From Janthinobacterium sp. SUN073 (GTDB lineage: Bacteria > Pseudomonadota > Gammaproteobacteria > Burkholderiales > Burkholderiaceae_D), in NCBI RefSeq assembly GCF_030397665.1, contig NZ_JAPUBT010000010.1:62001-126000 (forward strand): a stretch of 64,000 nt of DNA, in the 5' to 3' direction. Under the pieces are notes generated by a model that was not told the origin of the DNA, did not search any database, and saw only the letters and a program-made list of their open reading frames with translations. This document shows, piece by piece, positions 56,859-64,000 of this stretch (position 1 is its first letter; the number at the start of each line of letters is the position of its first letter). A program made the position numbers and the translations under genes.

Positions 56859-57958
56859 ACCCAAGCACCGTTTCTACCGTAGAACCTGTTGTTGAACAGG
56901 CCGCCCAGATCAATCCCTGGGCGCTGACGCCGCCCACCGACGCCAGCACCGCGTGGCTCGATGCCGCCGCGCCTGCCGTGCAGCCGGAACAGGCGTCCGG
57001 CTTTCACCTGACACAGATTTTCGACGGCTCGCTGCCGCTGGAAAGCTGGATCAACCAGGGCCTGGGCTGGGTCGTGGCGCATTTCCGCCCCTTCTTCCAG
57101 GCCGTGCGCGCGCCGATCGACAGCGTATTGTCCGGCGTGGAAGGCGTGCTGCTGGCCGCTCCGTCGCTGACGGTGATCGCCATCATCGGCTTGCTGGCAT
57201 GGCAATTTACCAGCCGCACGCTGGCCATCGGCACCGTGCTGGCGCTGCTGCTCGTGTCGATGCTGGGCATCTGGCCGGAAGCCATGACGACCTTGTCGCT
57301 GGTGTTGACGTCGCTGGCGTTCTGTCTGGCCATCGGTTTGCCGCTGGGCATTTTCCTTGCCAGCAGCGACCGCGCACAGAATATCCTGCGCCCCCTGCTG
57401 GACGCCATGCAGACCACGCCCGCCTTTGTTTACCTGGTGCCGGTGGTGATGCTGTTTGGTATCGGTAATGCACCAGGCGTGATCGTGACGATCATCTTTG
57501 CCCTGCCGCCACTGGTGCGCCTGACCAACCTGGGTATCCGCCAGGTGCGTCCGGACCTGATCGAAGCGGCCCGCGCGTATGGTGCCTCGCCGTGGCAGTT
57601 GCTGACCCGCGTGCAGTTTCCGCTGGCCATGCCGTCCATCATGGCTGGTATCAACCAGTCGCTGATGCTGTCGCTGTCGATGGTCGTGATCGCCTCGATG
57701 ATCGCCGTCGGTGGTCTGGGTCAAATGGTGCTGCGCGGCATCGGCCGCCTGGACATGGGCCTGGCAACCGTGGGTGGCCTGGGCATTGTGCTGCTGGCCA
57801 TCACCCTGGACCGTTTGACGCAAGCGATGGGTCAGCCGCGCCGTGGCGTGCGCCACTGGTATCAGACGGGTCCCGCCGGTTTCGTGCTGCGTCTGGTGCG
57901 CGGCAATACGAAGAAAAATAATGTTGAACAGCAAGCAACGCTGGCCAACGCACAATAA
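56855..57958 (+). CDS. proW: Glycine betaine/proline ABC transporter, permease
   Basis: A 367-residue permease with a long hydrophilic N-terminal tail (~80 residues) as in ProW, then six or seven helices and the EAA loop [25 protein letters not shown] (residues ~230-255) that contacts ProV. Confidence 0.92.
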   Translation: MNPSTVSTVEPVVEQAAQINPWALTPPTDASTAWLDAAAPAVQPEQASGFHLTQIFDGSLPLESWINQGLGWVVAHFRPFFQAVRAPIDSVLSGVEGVLLAAPSLTVIAIIGLLAWQFTSRTLAIGTVLALLLVSMLGIWPEAMTTLSLVLTSLAFCLAIGLPLGIFLASSDRAQNILRPLLDAMQTTPAFVYLVPVVMLFGIGNAPGVIVTIIFALPPLVRLTNLGIRQVRPDLIEAARAYGASPWQLLTRVQFPLAMPSIMAGINQSLMLSLSMVVIASMIAVGGLGQMVLRGIGRLDMGLATVGGLGIVLLAITLDRLTQAMGQPRRGVRHWYQTGPAGFVLRLVRGNTKKNNVEQQATLANAQ

Positions 57959-57967
57959 AGGAAGCAC

Positions 57968-59026
57968 ATGCATCAAATTGACAATTTTAAAGTGACGCAA
58001 AAATCGCAACGCAAGTTCCAGCTGTTTTCGGCCCTGGCGCTCGCCGCCCTGGCCCTGACCACCAGCCTGGCCATGGCGCAGACGCCGGCCGCCTCCGCCA
58101 ATGAGTTACCCGGCAAGGGCGTCAAGGTGCAGCCGCTGCAAAGCTCGATCGCGGAAGAAACCTTCCAGACCATGCTGGTCGACAAGGCCCTGGAAAAGCT
58201 GGGCTATGAAGTGCAGCCGATCAAGGAAGTGGAGTACCCGACCGCGCATATCGCCATCGCCAACGGCGACGCCACCTTCATGGCCGTGCACTGGGACCCG
58301 ATGCACAAGGATTTCTATAACAATGCGGGCGGCGACGCCAAGCTGTCGCGCACGGGCCAATACGCCGGCCCTGCCGCGCAGGGTTATCTGATCGATAAGG
58401 CGACGGCCGAGAAGTACAACATCACGAATATCGACCAGTTGCGCGATCCCACCCTGGCCAAGCTGTTCGACCATGATGGCGATGGCAAGGCTGACTTGAC
58501 GGGTTGCAACCCCGGCTGGGGCTGCGAAGCGCTGATCGAGAAGCACATGGATGCGTACAAATTGCGCAAGACGGTGACGCACGTGCAGGGCAGCTATGCG
58601 GCCCTGATCGCCGATACCCTGGGCCGCTACAAGCGTGGCGAACCGATCCTGTACTACACATGGACGCCGTACTGGGTCAGTGGCGTGCTGGTGCCGGGGA
58701 AGGATGTGGTCTGGCTGAAAGTGCCATTCTCGGCCAATCCGGACAAGGTGAATACCCGCCTCGACGATGGCAGCGATTACGGTTTTGCCGTCAACACGGC
58801 GCGCATCGTGTCCAACAAGGCCTGGGCGGAGAACAACCCGGCCGCGGCCAAGCTGTTCGAGGTGATGCAATTGCCCGTGGCGGACATCAATGCGCAGAAC
58901 GAGCGCATGCGCCGCGGCGAAAACACGCAAGCCGATATCGCGCGCCATACGGCCGGCTGGATCAAGTACCACCAGCAAAAGTTTGACGGCTGGATCGCGC
59001 AAGCGCTGGCGGCAGCGAAAAAGTAA
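57968..59026 (+). CDS. proX: Glycine betaine/proline-binding periplasmic protein
   Basis: A 352-residue OpuAC-type binding protein: signal peptide with cleavage near LAMAQTPA (residue ~38), [23 protein letters not shown], and ligand-site aromatic residues in [11 protein letters not shown] and [10 protein letters not shown] that form the Trp box for quaternary amines. Last gene of the osmoprotectant operon. Confidence 0.9.
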   Translation: MHQIDNFKVTQKSQRKFQLFSALALAALALTTSLAMAQTPAASANELPGKGVKVQPLQSSIAEETFQTMLVDKALEKLGYEVQPIKEVEYPTAHIAIANGDATFMAVHWDPMHKDFYNNAGGDAKLSRTGQYAGPAAQGYLIDKATAEKYNITNIDQLRDPTLAKLFDHDGDGKADLTGCNPGWGCEALIEKHMDAYKLRKTVTHVQGSYAALIADTLGRYKRGEPILYYTWTPYWVSGVLVPGKDVVWLKVPFSANPDKVNTRLDDGSDYGFAVNTARIVSNKAWAENNPAAAKLFEVMQLPVADINAQNERMRRGENTQADIARHTAGWIKYHQQKFDGWIAQALAAAKK

Positions 59027-59050
59027 TTTGCGGCTGATACAGGCGTAAAA

Positions 59051-59079
59051 AAAGTGGCTACCGGTTTGGTAGCCACTTT
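59051..59079. terminator. Terminator between proX and the ACBP gene
   Basis: A 12-bp stem AAAGTGGCTACC/GGTAGCCACTTT with a 5-base loop. The A-run on the left makes a U-tract for the minus-strand ACBP transcript; it may also serve proX. Confidence 0.8.
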
Positions 59080-59174
59080 GACGTTAACGGCCTGTTTTCA
59101 CCTGTTTTGGTGGTTTTTTGTGAGTTTTCAGCCGTTTTTGGCTGATTTCTCAGTAAAACAGGCGTTGCTCGCGT

Positions 59175-59429
59175 TTAATCCTTCAAGTCTTCGATCAAGT
59201 CGATGTACTGCTGTTGCGCCTCTTCCTTCGAGGTGCCGGCCAGGGCCGCCCAGGCGTCGAACTTGGCGCGGTTGACGAAGTCGGTCATGCCAGGACGCTC
59301 GCCCGTGGCGTCGCCGCTCGAGGCTTGCTTGAACAAGGCATAAATTTTCAACAAGGTCATATTGTCCGGACGCTCGGACAGGGTCTTGGAATCGAGCTGC
59401 GCTTGTTCGAATTGCTCTTGTAAACTCAT
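59175..59429 (-). CDS. Acyl-CoA-binding protein
   Basis: An 84-residue four-helix ACBP: SLQEQFEQAQLDSKTLSERPDNMTLLKIYALFKQASSGD with the conserved Tyr of the YALFKQA helix and FVNRAKFDAWAAL (Lys and Trp contacts). Binds long-chain acyl-CoA in the cytoplasm. Bacterial ACBPs are patchily distributed but common in this order. Confidence 0.9.
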   Translation of the reverse strand: MSLQEQFEQAQLDSKTLSERPDNMTLLKIYALFKQASSGDATGERPGMTDFVNRAKFDAWAALAGTSKEEAQQQYIDLIEDLKD

Positions 59430-59557
59430 GATGGCTCCTGTGTGCTGATGGAATCGCTGGAAAAGTGCGGCAGGCGCGGCGGAGTGGCCACCGTGCGTGC
59501 TGCAGTGCCTGACATCATAGTGAAAAAAGCGCGCCGTGCATTAGAGGGGATACTCAA

Positions 59558-59595
59558 AACAAAAGCGCCGCCGCTCGATGAAGAGGGGCGGCGCC
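59558..59595 (-). terminator. Terminator of the FKBP gene
   Basis: GCGCCGCC...GGCGGCGC stem with a TTTTGTTTT tract on the minus strand, about 35 bases after the isomerase stop. Confidence 0.75.
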
Positions 59596-59629
59596 AGATA
59601 CAGTCGCTTGAGCGCTGCGAAGTCCGTTC

Positions 59630-59986
59630 TTATACGCCCAGCAGTTCGACGTCGAAAATCAGGGTGGCGTTCGGTGGAATCGCGCCGCCGGCGCCGCGTG
59701 CGCCATAGCCCAGTGCTGCCGGGATGATCAGTTGGCGCTTGCCGCCCACTTTCATGCCTTGCACGCCTTCGTCCCAGCCTTGAATGACGCGGCCTGCGCC
59801 CAGCGGGAATTCGAATGGGTCGTTGCGGTCCTTGCTCGAATCAAATTTCGAACCGGCGCTGCCGTCGTCGTTTTGCAGCCAGCCCGTGTAATGCACGACA
59901 ACATTGTTGCCGGCTTGCGCTTCAGCGCCTTCGCCGACGACGGTATCGATGTATTGCAGGCCGGAAGCGGTAGTGGTGGTGGTCAT
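59630..59986 (-). CDS. FKBP-type peptidyl-prolyl cis-trans isomerase
   Basis: A 118-residue single-domain FKBP: VVVHYTGWLQNDD, KFDSSKDRNDPFEFPLGAGRVIQGWDEGVQGMKVGGKRQLIIPA, YGARGAGGAIPPNATLIFDVEL. The aromatic and Asp pocket residues are intact. The ATG at 59986 is chosen; no signal peptide, so it is cytoplasmic. Confidence 0.95.
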   Translation of the reverse strand: MTTTTTASGLQYIDTVVGEGAEAQAGNNVVVHYTGWLQNDDGSAGSKFDSSKDRNDPFEFPLGAGRVIQGWDEGVQGMKVGGKRQLIIPAALGYGARGAGGAIPPNATLIFDVELLGV

Positions 59987-60183
59987 GATAATCCTTGTGT
60001 AGGCGATGAAAGCTTCAGATTGTAGAGCAATGAGTTGCAAAGCGCCATTCCAGGCGCGGGACAGGGAAAAAGGGGAAATTACGGTGATGTGTGGCTGCCG
60101 CTTGCATTTAAGGGGGGATTTCATACAAAAAATACAGTGTTCCACGTAAAATGCCTGTTTTGTATTTAACAGTGATTTCTTCC

Positions 60184-61155
60184 ATGTTCCGCAGTCTACG
60201 CCGCCTTGTTTTTTCCTCGCTGTGCCTGGTTTCCGCAATGTCTACGGCGCAAGCCGAAGTGGTGGTGGTGCTCAATTCCCGTGATGCTACGGTGCAACTG
60301 CTGGACCAGAAAACCTATGCTCCCCTGTCCACCTTTGCCGTCGGCAAGGAACCGCATCACTTGATGGAAACGCCGGACGGCAAGTCGCTGATCGTCGCCA
60401 GTTCCGTCGGCAATGAACTGATTTTCCTCGACCCCGTGTCGGGCCAGATCCAGCGCCGCATCAGCAATATCCTCGACCCCTACCAGATTGGCTTTTCGCC
60501 GGACCAGAAGTGGTTCATCTCGAATTCGCTGCGCCTGGACCGCATCGACCTGTACCGCTACGACGGCAAGACCCTGACCCTGGCCAAGCGCATTCCATTG
60601 CCGAAGCTGCCCAGCCACATGGCCTTCACGGCCGACAGCACCATGGCCTTCATCACTCAGCAGGGCAGCAACCAGGTCAGCGCCATCGACTTGGCCACGC
60701 AGACGGTGAAATGGACCATGCCTGTCGGCCCGGCGCCGGCCGGCATCACGATGACGCCCGACGGCAAGCATTTGCTGGTCGGCATCATGGGCAGCGATTA
60801 CGTGGAAGTGATCGACTGGCGCACGCAAAAGACCGTCAAGCGCATCAAGGCGGGCGCCGGCACGCATAATTTCCGCGCGCTGGGTGACAACCGCATGACG
60901 TTTGTCTCGAACCGCGTGTCGAACACGATCAACATCATCGACCAGCAAACCCTGGAAAACGTGGGTACCATCAATGTGCCTGGCGGCCCGGACTGCATGG
61001 AAATCACGCCCGATGGCAAGACCATGTGGGTCACCTTGCGCTGGATCAAGAAAGTGGCCGTGATCGACCTGACCACGCGCAAGGTGATCAAGACCATACC
61101 GGTGGGCCGCTCGCCCCATGGCGTGTATTTCGCCACCCATTCGCCGCGCATGTGA
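60184..61155 (+). CDS. Exported YVTN-type beta-propeller protein
   Basis: An ~323-residue protein with signal peptide (MFRSLRRLVFSSLCLVSAMSTAQA) and a seven-bladed propeller of YVTN/NHL-like repeats (VVVVLNSRDATVQLLD, GKSLIVASSVGNELIFLD, MAFITQQGSNQVSAIDL, MTFVSNRVSNTINIID, MWVTLRWIKKVAVIDL). Ends SPHGVYFATHSP. Its stop overlaps the next start (ATGTGATG), opening a four-gene operon. Probably a periplasmic scaffold or binding protein. Confidence 0.85.
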   Translation: MFRSLRRLVFSSLCLVSAMSTAQAEVVVVLNSRDATVQLLDQKTYAPLSTFAVGKEPHHLMETPDGKSLIVASSVGNELIFLDPVSGQIQRRISNILDPYQIGFSPDQKWFISNSLRLDRIDLYRYDGKTLTLAKRIPLPKLPSHMAFTADSTMAFITQQGSNQVSAIDLATQTVKWTMPVGPAPAGITMTPDGKHLLVGIMGSDYVEVIDWRTQKTVKRIKAGAGTHNFRALGDNRMTFVSNRVSNTINIIDQQTLENVGTINVPGGPDCMEITPDGKTMWVTLRWIKKVAVIDLTTRKVIKTIPVGRSPHGVYFATHSPRM

Positions 61156-61994
61156 TGACGGGTGTGATGATGCAATGCCTCACTTTCGCGGGCGGCGTGC
61201 CCGCTGTGCTGCTGTGCGCCAGCGTCATGCTGTCGCCTGCGCATGCCGCCGCAGCAGTACCAGCCGCACCTTCAGCCCCGGCCGCCTGCAAGGGCACCAT
61301 CTACATGACCTTCGACACGGGTAGCCAGTCGCAAGCGCAACTGATCGCTGACGTGCTGAATAAGCGCCATGTGAAGGCAACCTTCTTCCTGGCCAATGAA
61401 AAGACCACGCGCGGCGACTATTCGCTCGATCCCTCATGGGCGCCGTACTGGAAAGCCCGCGTCGCCGAAGGCCATGCGTTCGGCACGCATACGTTTGACC
61501 ATGTGTACTGGAAGAAGGATCTGGCCAGTGGCTTGATCCAGGTCAAGCCCCAGTTCGGCAAGGATGGCGGCAAGCTGGCCTCCTTCACTGATCAACAGTT
61601 CTGCGAGCAATTGCGCCGCGTCGATACGCGTTTCCAGGAGCTGACCGGGCACAAGCTCGATCCGTTCTGGCGCGCGCCGGGCGGCTACACCTCGCCGCGC
61701 ACCCTGGCCGCCGGCAGCGCCTGCGGCTACCAGCATGCGGGCTGGGCGCCGGCGGGCTACTCGGGCGATGAGCTGCCCAGCGATAAGTATCCAAACGCCA
61801 TGCTGCTGAAAAAAGCGCTGGCCAACTTGCGCAGCGGCGACATTTTCATTGCGCACATGGGCATCTGGTCGCGCAAGGAGCCGTGGGCGCCCGCCAACCT
61901 GGATGCCTTGATTTCCGGCTTGCAAGACAAGGGCTTCTGCTTTGCCACCCTGCGCGAGCATCCCGCCTACGCGCAAAAGAAGGGCCAGCCATGA
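61155..61994 (+). CDS. Exported polysaccharide deacetylase-like protein with altered metal site
   Basis: A 279-residue protein: signal peptide (to ~residue 30), then a NodB-homology domain. Motif 1 reads MTFDTGSQS where the family has TFDDG, so the second, metal-binding Asp is Thr; motif 2 HTFDH (H-x3-H) and motif 3 RAPGGY are kept. It could be active with a changed metal site or be a binding-only homologue. Its start overlaps the propeller gene and its stop overlaps the desaturase gene (ATGA). Confidence 0.82.
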   Translation: MTGVMMQCLTFAGGVPAVLLCASVMLSPAHAAAAVPAAPSAPAACKGTIYMTFDTGSQSQAQLIADVLNKRHVKATFFLANEKTTRGDYSLDPSWAPYWKARVAEGHAFGTHTFDHVYWKKDLASGLIQVKPQFGKDGGKLASFTDQQFCEQLRRVDTRFQELTGHKLDPFWRAPGGYTSPRTLAAGSACGYQHAGWAPAGYSGDELPSDKYPNAMLLKKALANLRSGDIFIAHMGIWSRKEPWAPANLDALISGLQDKGFCFATLREHPAYAQKKGQP

Positions 61995-63031
61995 CCGCCG
62001 CCGACATCGTCAGCCTCGTCACGCCCGTCATCGACGCCGTGGTCGACGCCTTTGGCGTGGCGCAAGGCTGGCTGTTCCAGACTATCGTCAACCCCCTCGT
62101 GTATCACCTGGGCTTTGGCGAATTCACGGAAGAAGCGTTCGAAGGCACGGAATGGCTGCTGATCGGCCTGTGCGAACTGGTGCTGCTGTTTCTCGTGCTG
62201 CGTCCGCTCGAAGCCTTGATTCCCGCGCAAAAGATGACGGACCCGCGCGCCCGCTGGAACGATTTTATCTACACGGTGCTGCACCGCGTCGGCCTGTTTT
62301 CCGTGCTGGTCTTCTTTACGCTCGATCCGCTGATGGATGCCTTGGCCGGTGCTTTGCGTTTCGATAATATCCATCCATTCAACCTGGAGTCGCTGTTGCC
62401 CGGCATCAGTCCCTTGCTCAGTTTTATCATTTATTTTGTGATACTGGACTTTGTCGATTATTGCTACCATCGGGCTTCGCACCATTTCGGCTGGTGGTGG
62501 GGCTTGCACAGCCTGCATCACAGCCAGCAAAACATGAACTTGTGGAGCGATGACCGCAACCACTTGCTCGATGACTTCCTGCGCGACGTGGTGATGGCGC
62601 TGGTGGCGCTGGGTATCGGCGTGCCACCGGGCCAGTACGTGCTGCTGGTGTCGATTTCGCGCATTCTGCAAAGCTTGCAGCATGCGAATGTGAGGATACA
62701 CTTCGGCCGCATCGGCGAGCGGCTGCTGATCTCGCCCCGTTTCCACCGCACGCACCACGCCATTGGCGTGGGGCACGAGTCGAAAGGCAAGGGCAGCATG
62801 GGTGGTTGCAACTTCGGCGTGGTCTTGCCGATTTGGGATATGCTGCTGGGCACCGCGAATTTCTCGGCGGGCTATGCGCGCACGGGCGTGCGCGACCAGC
62901 TGGCCCGCATCGACAGTGATGGCGTGGGCCGCCCCGGACGCGAGTATGGCCGCGGCTTCTGGCAGCAGCAATGGCTGGGCCTGCGCCGCATGGTGGAATT
63001 TGCAAGATTGAAACGAAAAGGACGCCGTTGA
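61991..63031 (+). CDS. Sterol desaturase/fatty-acid hydroxylase-superfamily membrane protein
   Basis: A 346-residue membrane protein with helices near residues 45-70, 95-115 and 140-160 and the three His clusters of the di-iron superfamily: HRASHH (~161), HSLHHS (~173) and FHRTHH (~253). These enzymes hydroxylate or desaturate lipids. The substrate is unknown; linkage to a deacetylase and a propeller suggests envelope lipid or glycan modification. Confidence 0.85.
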   Translation: MTAADIVSLVTPVIDAVVDAFGVAQGWLFQTIVNPLVYHLGFGEFTEEAFEGTEWLLIGLCELVLLFLVLRPLEALIPAQKMTDPRARWNDFIYTVLHRVGLFSVLVFFTLDPLMDALAGALRFDNIHPFNLESLLPGISPLLSFIIYFVILDFVDYCYHRASHHFGWWWGLHSLHHSQQNMNLWSDDRNHLLDDFLRDVVMALVALGIGVPPGQYVLLVSISRILQSLQHANVRIHFGRIGERLLISPRFHRTHHAIGVGHESKGKGSMGGCNFGVVLPIWDMLLGTANFSAGYARTGVRDQLARIDSDGVGRPGREYGRGFWQQQWLGLRRMVEFARLKRKGRR

Positions 63032-63858
63032 TGCGTAATGTGTTGAATTCGTATGGCCGTGCTTTCCTGTCGCAATTGCATGGCAAGATACTGCTGTTGA
63101 GCGTTGCGCCATTCATCCTGTCGCTGATCTTGTGGGGAGCCCTGCTGTATGTGGGCTTGCAGCCGCTGATCGACAGCCTGCACGCGCTGTTCACGCAGTA
63201 TGATTTCTTCCGCACCAGCGGCCAGGTGCTGTCCACCTTCGGCCTGGGCGTGCTGAAAGCCGTCATCGTGCCCCTGATCGCCATGTTCATGCTGCTGCCG
63301 CTGATGATCTTGACGGCGCTCATTTTCATGGGCCTGTTCGCCATGCCGGCCATCGGCCGCCACATTGGCGGGCGGCACTTTCCGCGGCTGGACAAGAAGC
63401 ATGGCGGCAGCCTGCTCGGCAGTGTCGGCACTTCGCTGGCTACCTTTTTGCTGTTCATCGTCGTCTGGGTGCTCATGCTGCCGCTGTACGCGTTTCCACC
63501 TGCCGCACTGGTGGGGCAAGCCGTGCTGTGGGGCTGGCTGACCTACCGCGTGATGGCGTATGACGCCATGGCCGACTACGCCAGCGTGGAAGAGCGCCAC
63601 GCCATCATGCGCACGCAGCGCTGGCCCCTGCTGGCCATCGGCATGGTCTCCGGCGCGGCCGGCGCCGTGCCGGGCATGCTGTGGATGGGCGGCGCGATGT
63701 CGGTGGTGTTCTTCCCCTTCCTGGCGGCGTTCGCCATCTGGCTGTATGTACTGATCTTTATCTTCACGGGTCTGTGGTTCCAGTATTACTGCCTGGAAGC
63801 ACTGTCGCGTTTGCGGGGCGTACGCGGCATGACCGACGTGGCGCCGGCGGACGCTTGA
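63031..63858 (+). CDS. EI24-domain membrane protein
   Basis: A 275-residue protein with about five helices and the EI24/CysZ-like opening (NSYGRAFLSQLHGKILLLSVAPFILSLILWG) and a central PLYAFPPAALVGQAVLWGWLTYRVMAYDAMADYASVEE segment. The start overlaps the previous stop (TGATG). Function in bacteria is unclear; last gene of the overlapping group. Confidence 0.8.
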   Translation: MRNVLNSYGRAFLSQLHGKILLLSVAPFILSLILWGALLYVGLQPLIDSLHALFTQYDFFRTSGQVLSTFGLGVLKAVIVPLIAMFMLLPLMILTALIFMGLFAMPAIGRHIGGRHFPRLDKKHGGSLLGSVGTSLATFLLFIVVWVLMLPLYAFPPAALVGQAVLWGWLTYRVMAYDAMADYASVEERHAIMRTQRWPLLAIGMVSGAAGAVPGMLWMGGAMSVVFFPFLAAFAIWLYVLIFIFTGLWFQYYCLEALSRLRGVRGMTDVAPADA

Positions 63859-63889
63859 GTATTTTTATCGAATTCTACGAGGGAGCTTC

Positions 63890-64000
63890 ATGGCTATCGG
63901 ATTGATCATCATCGGCGACGAAATCCTGTCGGGCAAGCGCACGGACCAGCATTTCCCGAAAGTAGTGAGCATGCTCAAGCAGCGTGGCTTGCAGCTGAGC
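63890..64000 (+). CDS. Molybdopterin-binding-domain protein (CinA N-terminal type), 3' end missing
   Basis: The first 37 codons are present: MAIGLIIIGDEILSGKRTDQH is the diagnostic start of MoCF-biosynthesis/CinA-type domains. GGGAG lies just before the ATG. The rest lies beyond the window. Confidence 0.85.
   Translation, partial: MAIGLIIIGDEILSGKRTDQHFPKVVSMLKQRGLQLS

Overview
The window is a high-GC chromosomal segment of a betaproteobacterium, most likely Oxalobacteraceae (Janthinobacterium/Massilia/Duganella-like). The pointers are the rplU-rpmA-obg block followed by proB, the Pqi paraquat-inducible trio, PhaZ-type polyester metabolism, the ben/cat layout and the codon usage. No genus call is possible from sequence reading alone.

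Layout. 1-9.3 kb: the end of an amidase, a pqiABC transport operon, a DUF2946/TonB-receptor/PepSY-TM metal-uptake group and a small Cys-rich protein. 9.3-21 kb: a complete benzoate-to-beta-ketoadipate module. One minus-strand operon (catB-catC-catA-benA-benB-benC-benD-pcaD) is controlled by a divergent LysR regulator, and a second operon encodes benE, a benK-like MFS transporter and a porin. The promoter regions of both operons carry the same GTAT-N7-ATAC-N7-GTAT operator at almost the same distance from the first gene. 21.3-24.1 kb: a GntP permease and two unknown membrane proteins.

24.16-35.97 kb: a foreign island of about 11.75 kb inserted in the anticodon-loop part of a tRNA-Pro(CGG) gene. 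The integrase lies beside the reconstituted tRNA, and the displaced 3' half of the host tRNA (with encoded CCA) remains at the far left. The cargo is a four-part retron: PRTase-like effector, winged-helix protein, msr-msd ncRNA and retron reverse transcriptase. The ncRNA has recognisable a1/a2 repeats, an msr hairpin and a long msd stem. The rest of the island has a replication-initiator-like gene, a replication-relaxation/mobilisation-like gene, an XRE regulator, an exported protein of unknown function and about 3 kb of structured DNA without a credible gene, so it may derive from an integrated plasmid.

36-64 kb: core chromosome with AsmA, arsRCH, ispB, rplU-rpmA-obgE, proB, nth-rnfB, a periplasmic binding protein, a TonB receptor paired with a Tat-exported DOPA-dioxygenase-like protein, phaZ, fdxA, a gluzincin protease with an emfourin-type inhibitor, a PHA-granule-associated small protein, the proVWX osmoprotectant transporter, ACBP and an FKBP isomerase. 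A tightly overlapping four-gene operon follows (beta-propeller, NodB-like deacetylase, sterol-desaturase-like, EI24), and the window ends in the start of a molybdopterin-binding-domain gene. The main candidate for an uncommon system is the retron and its island.
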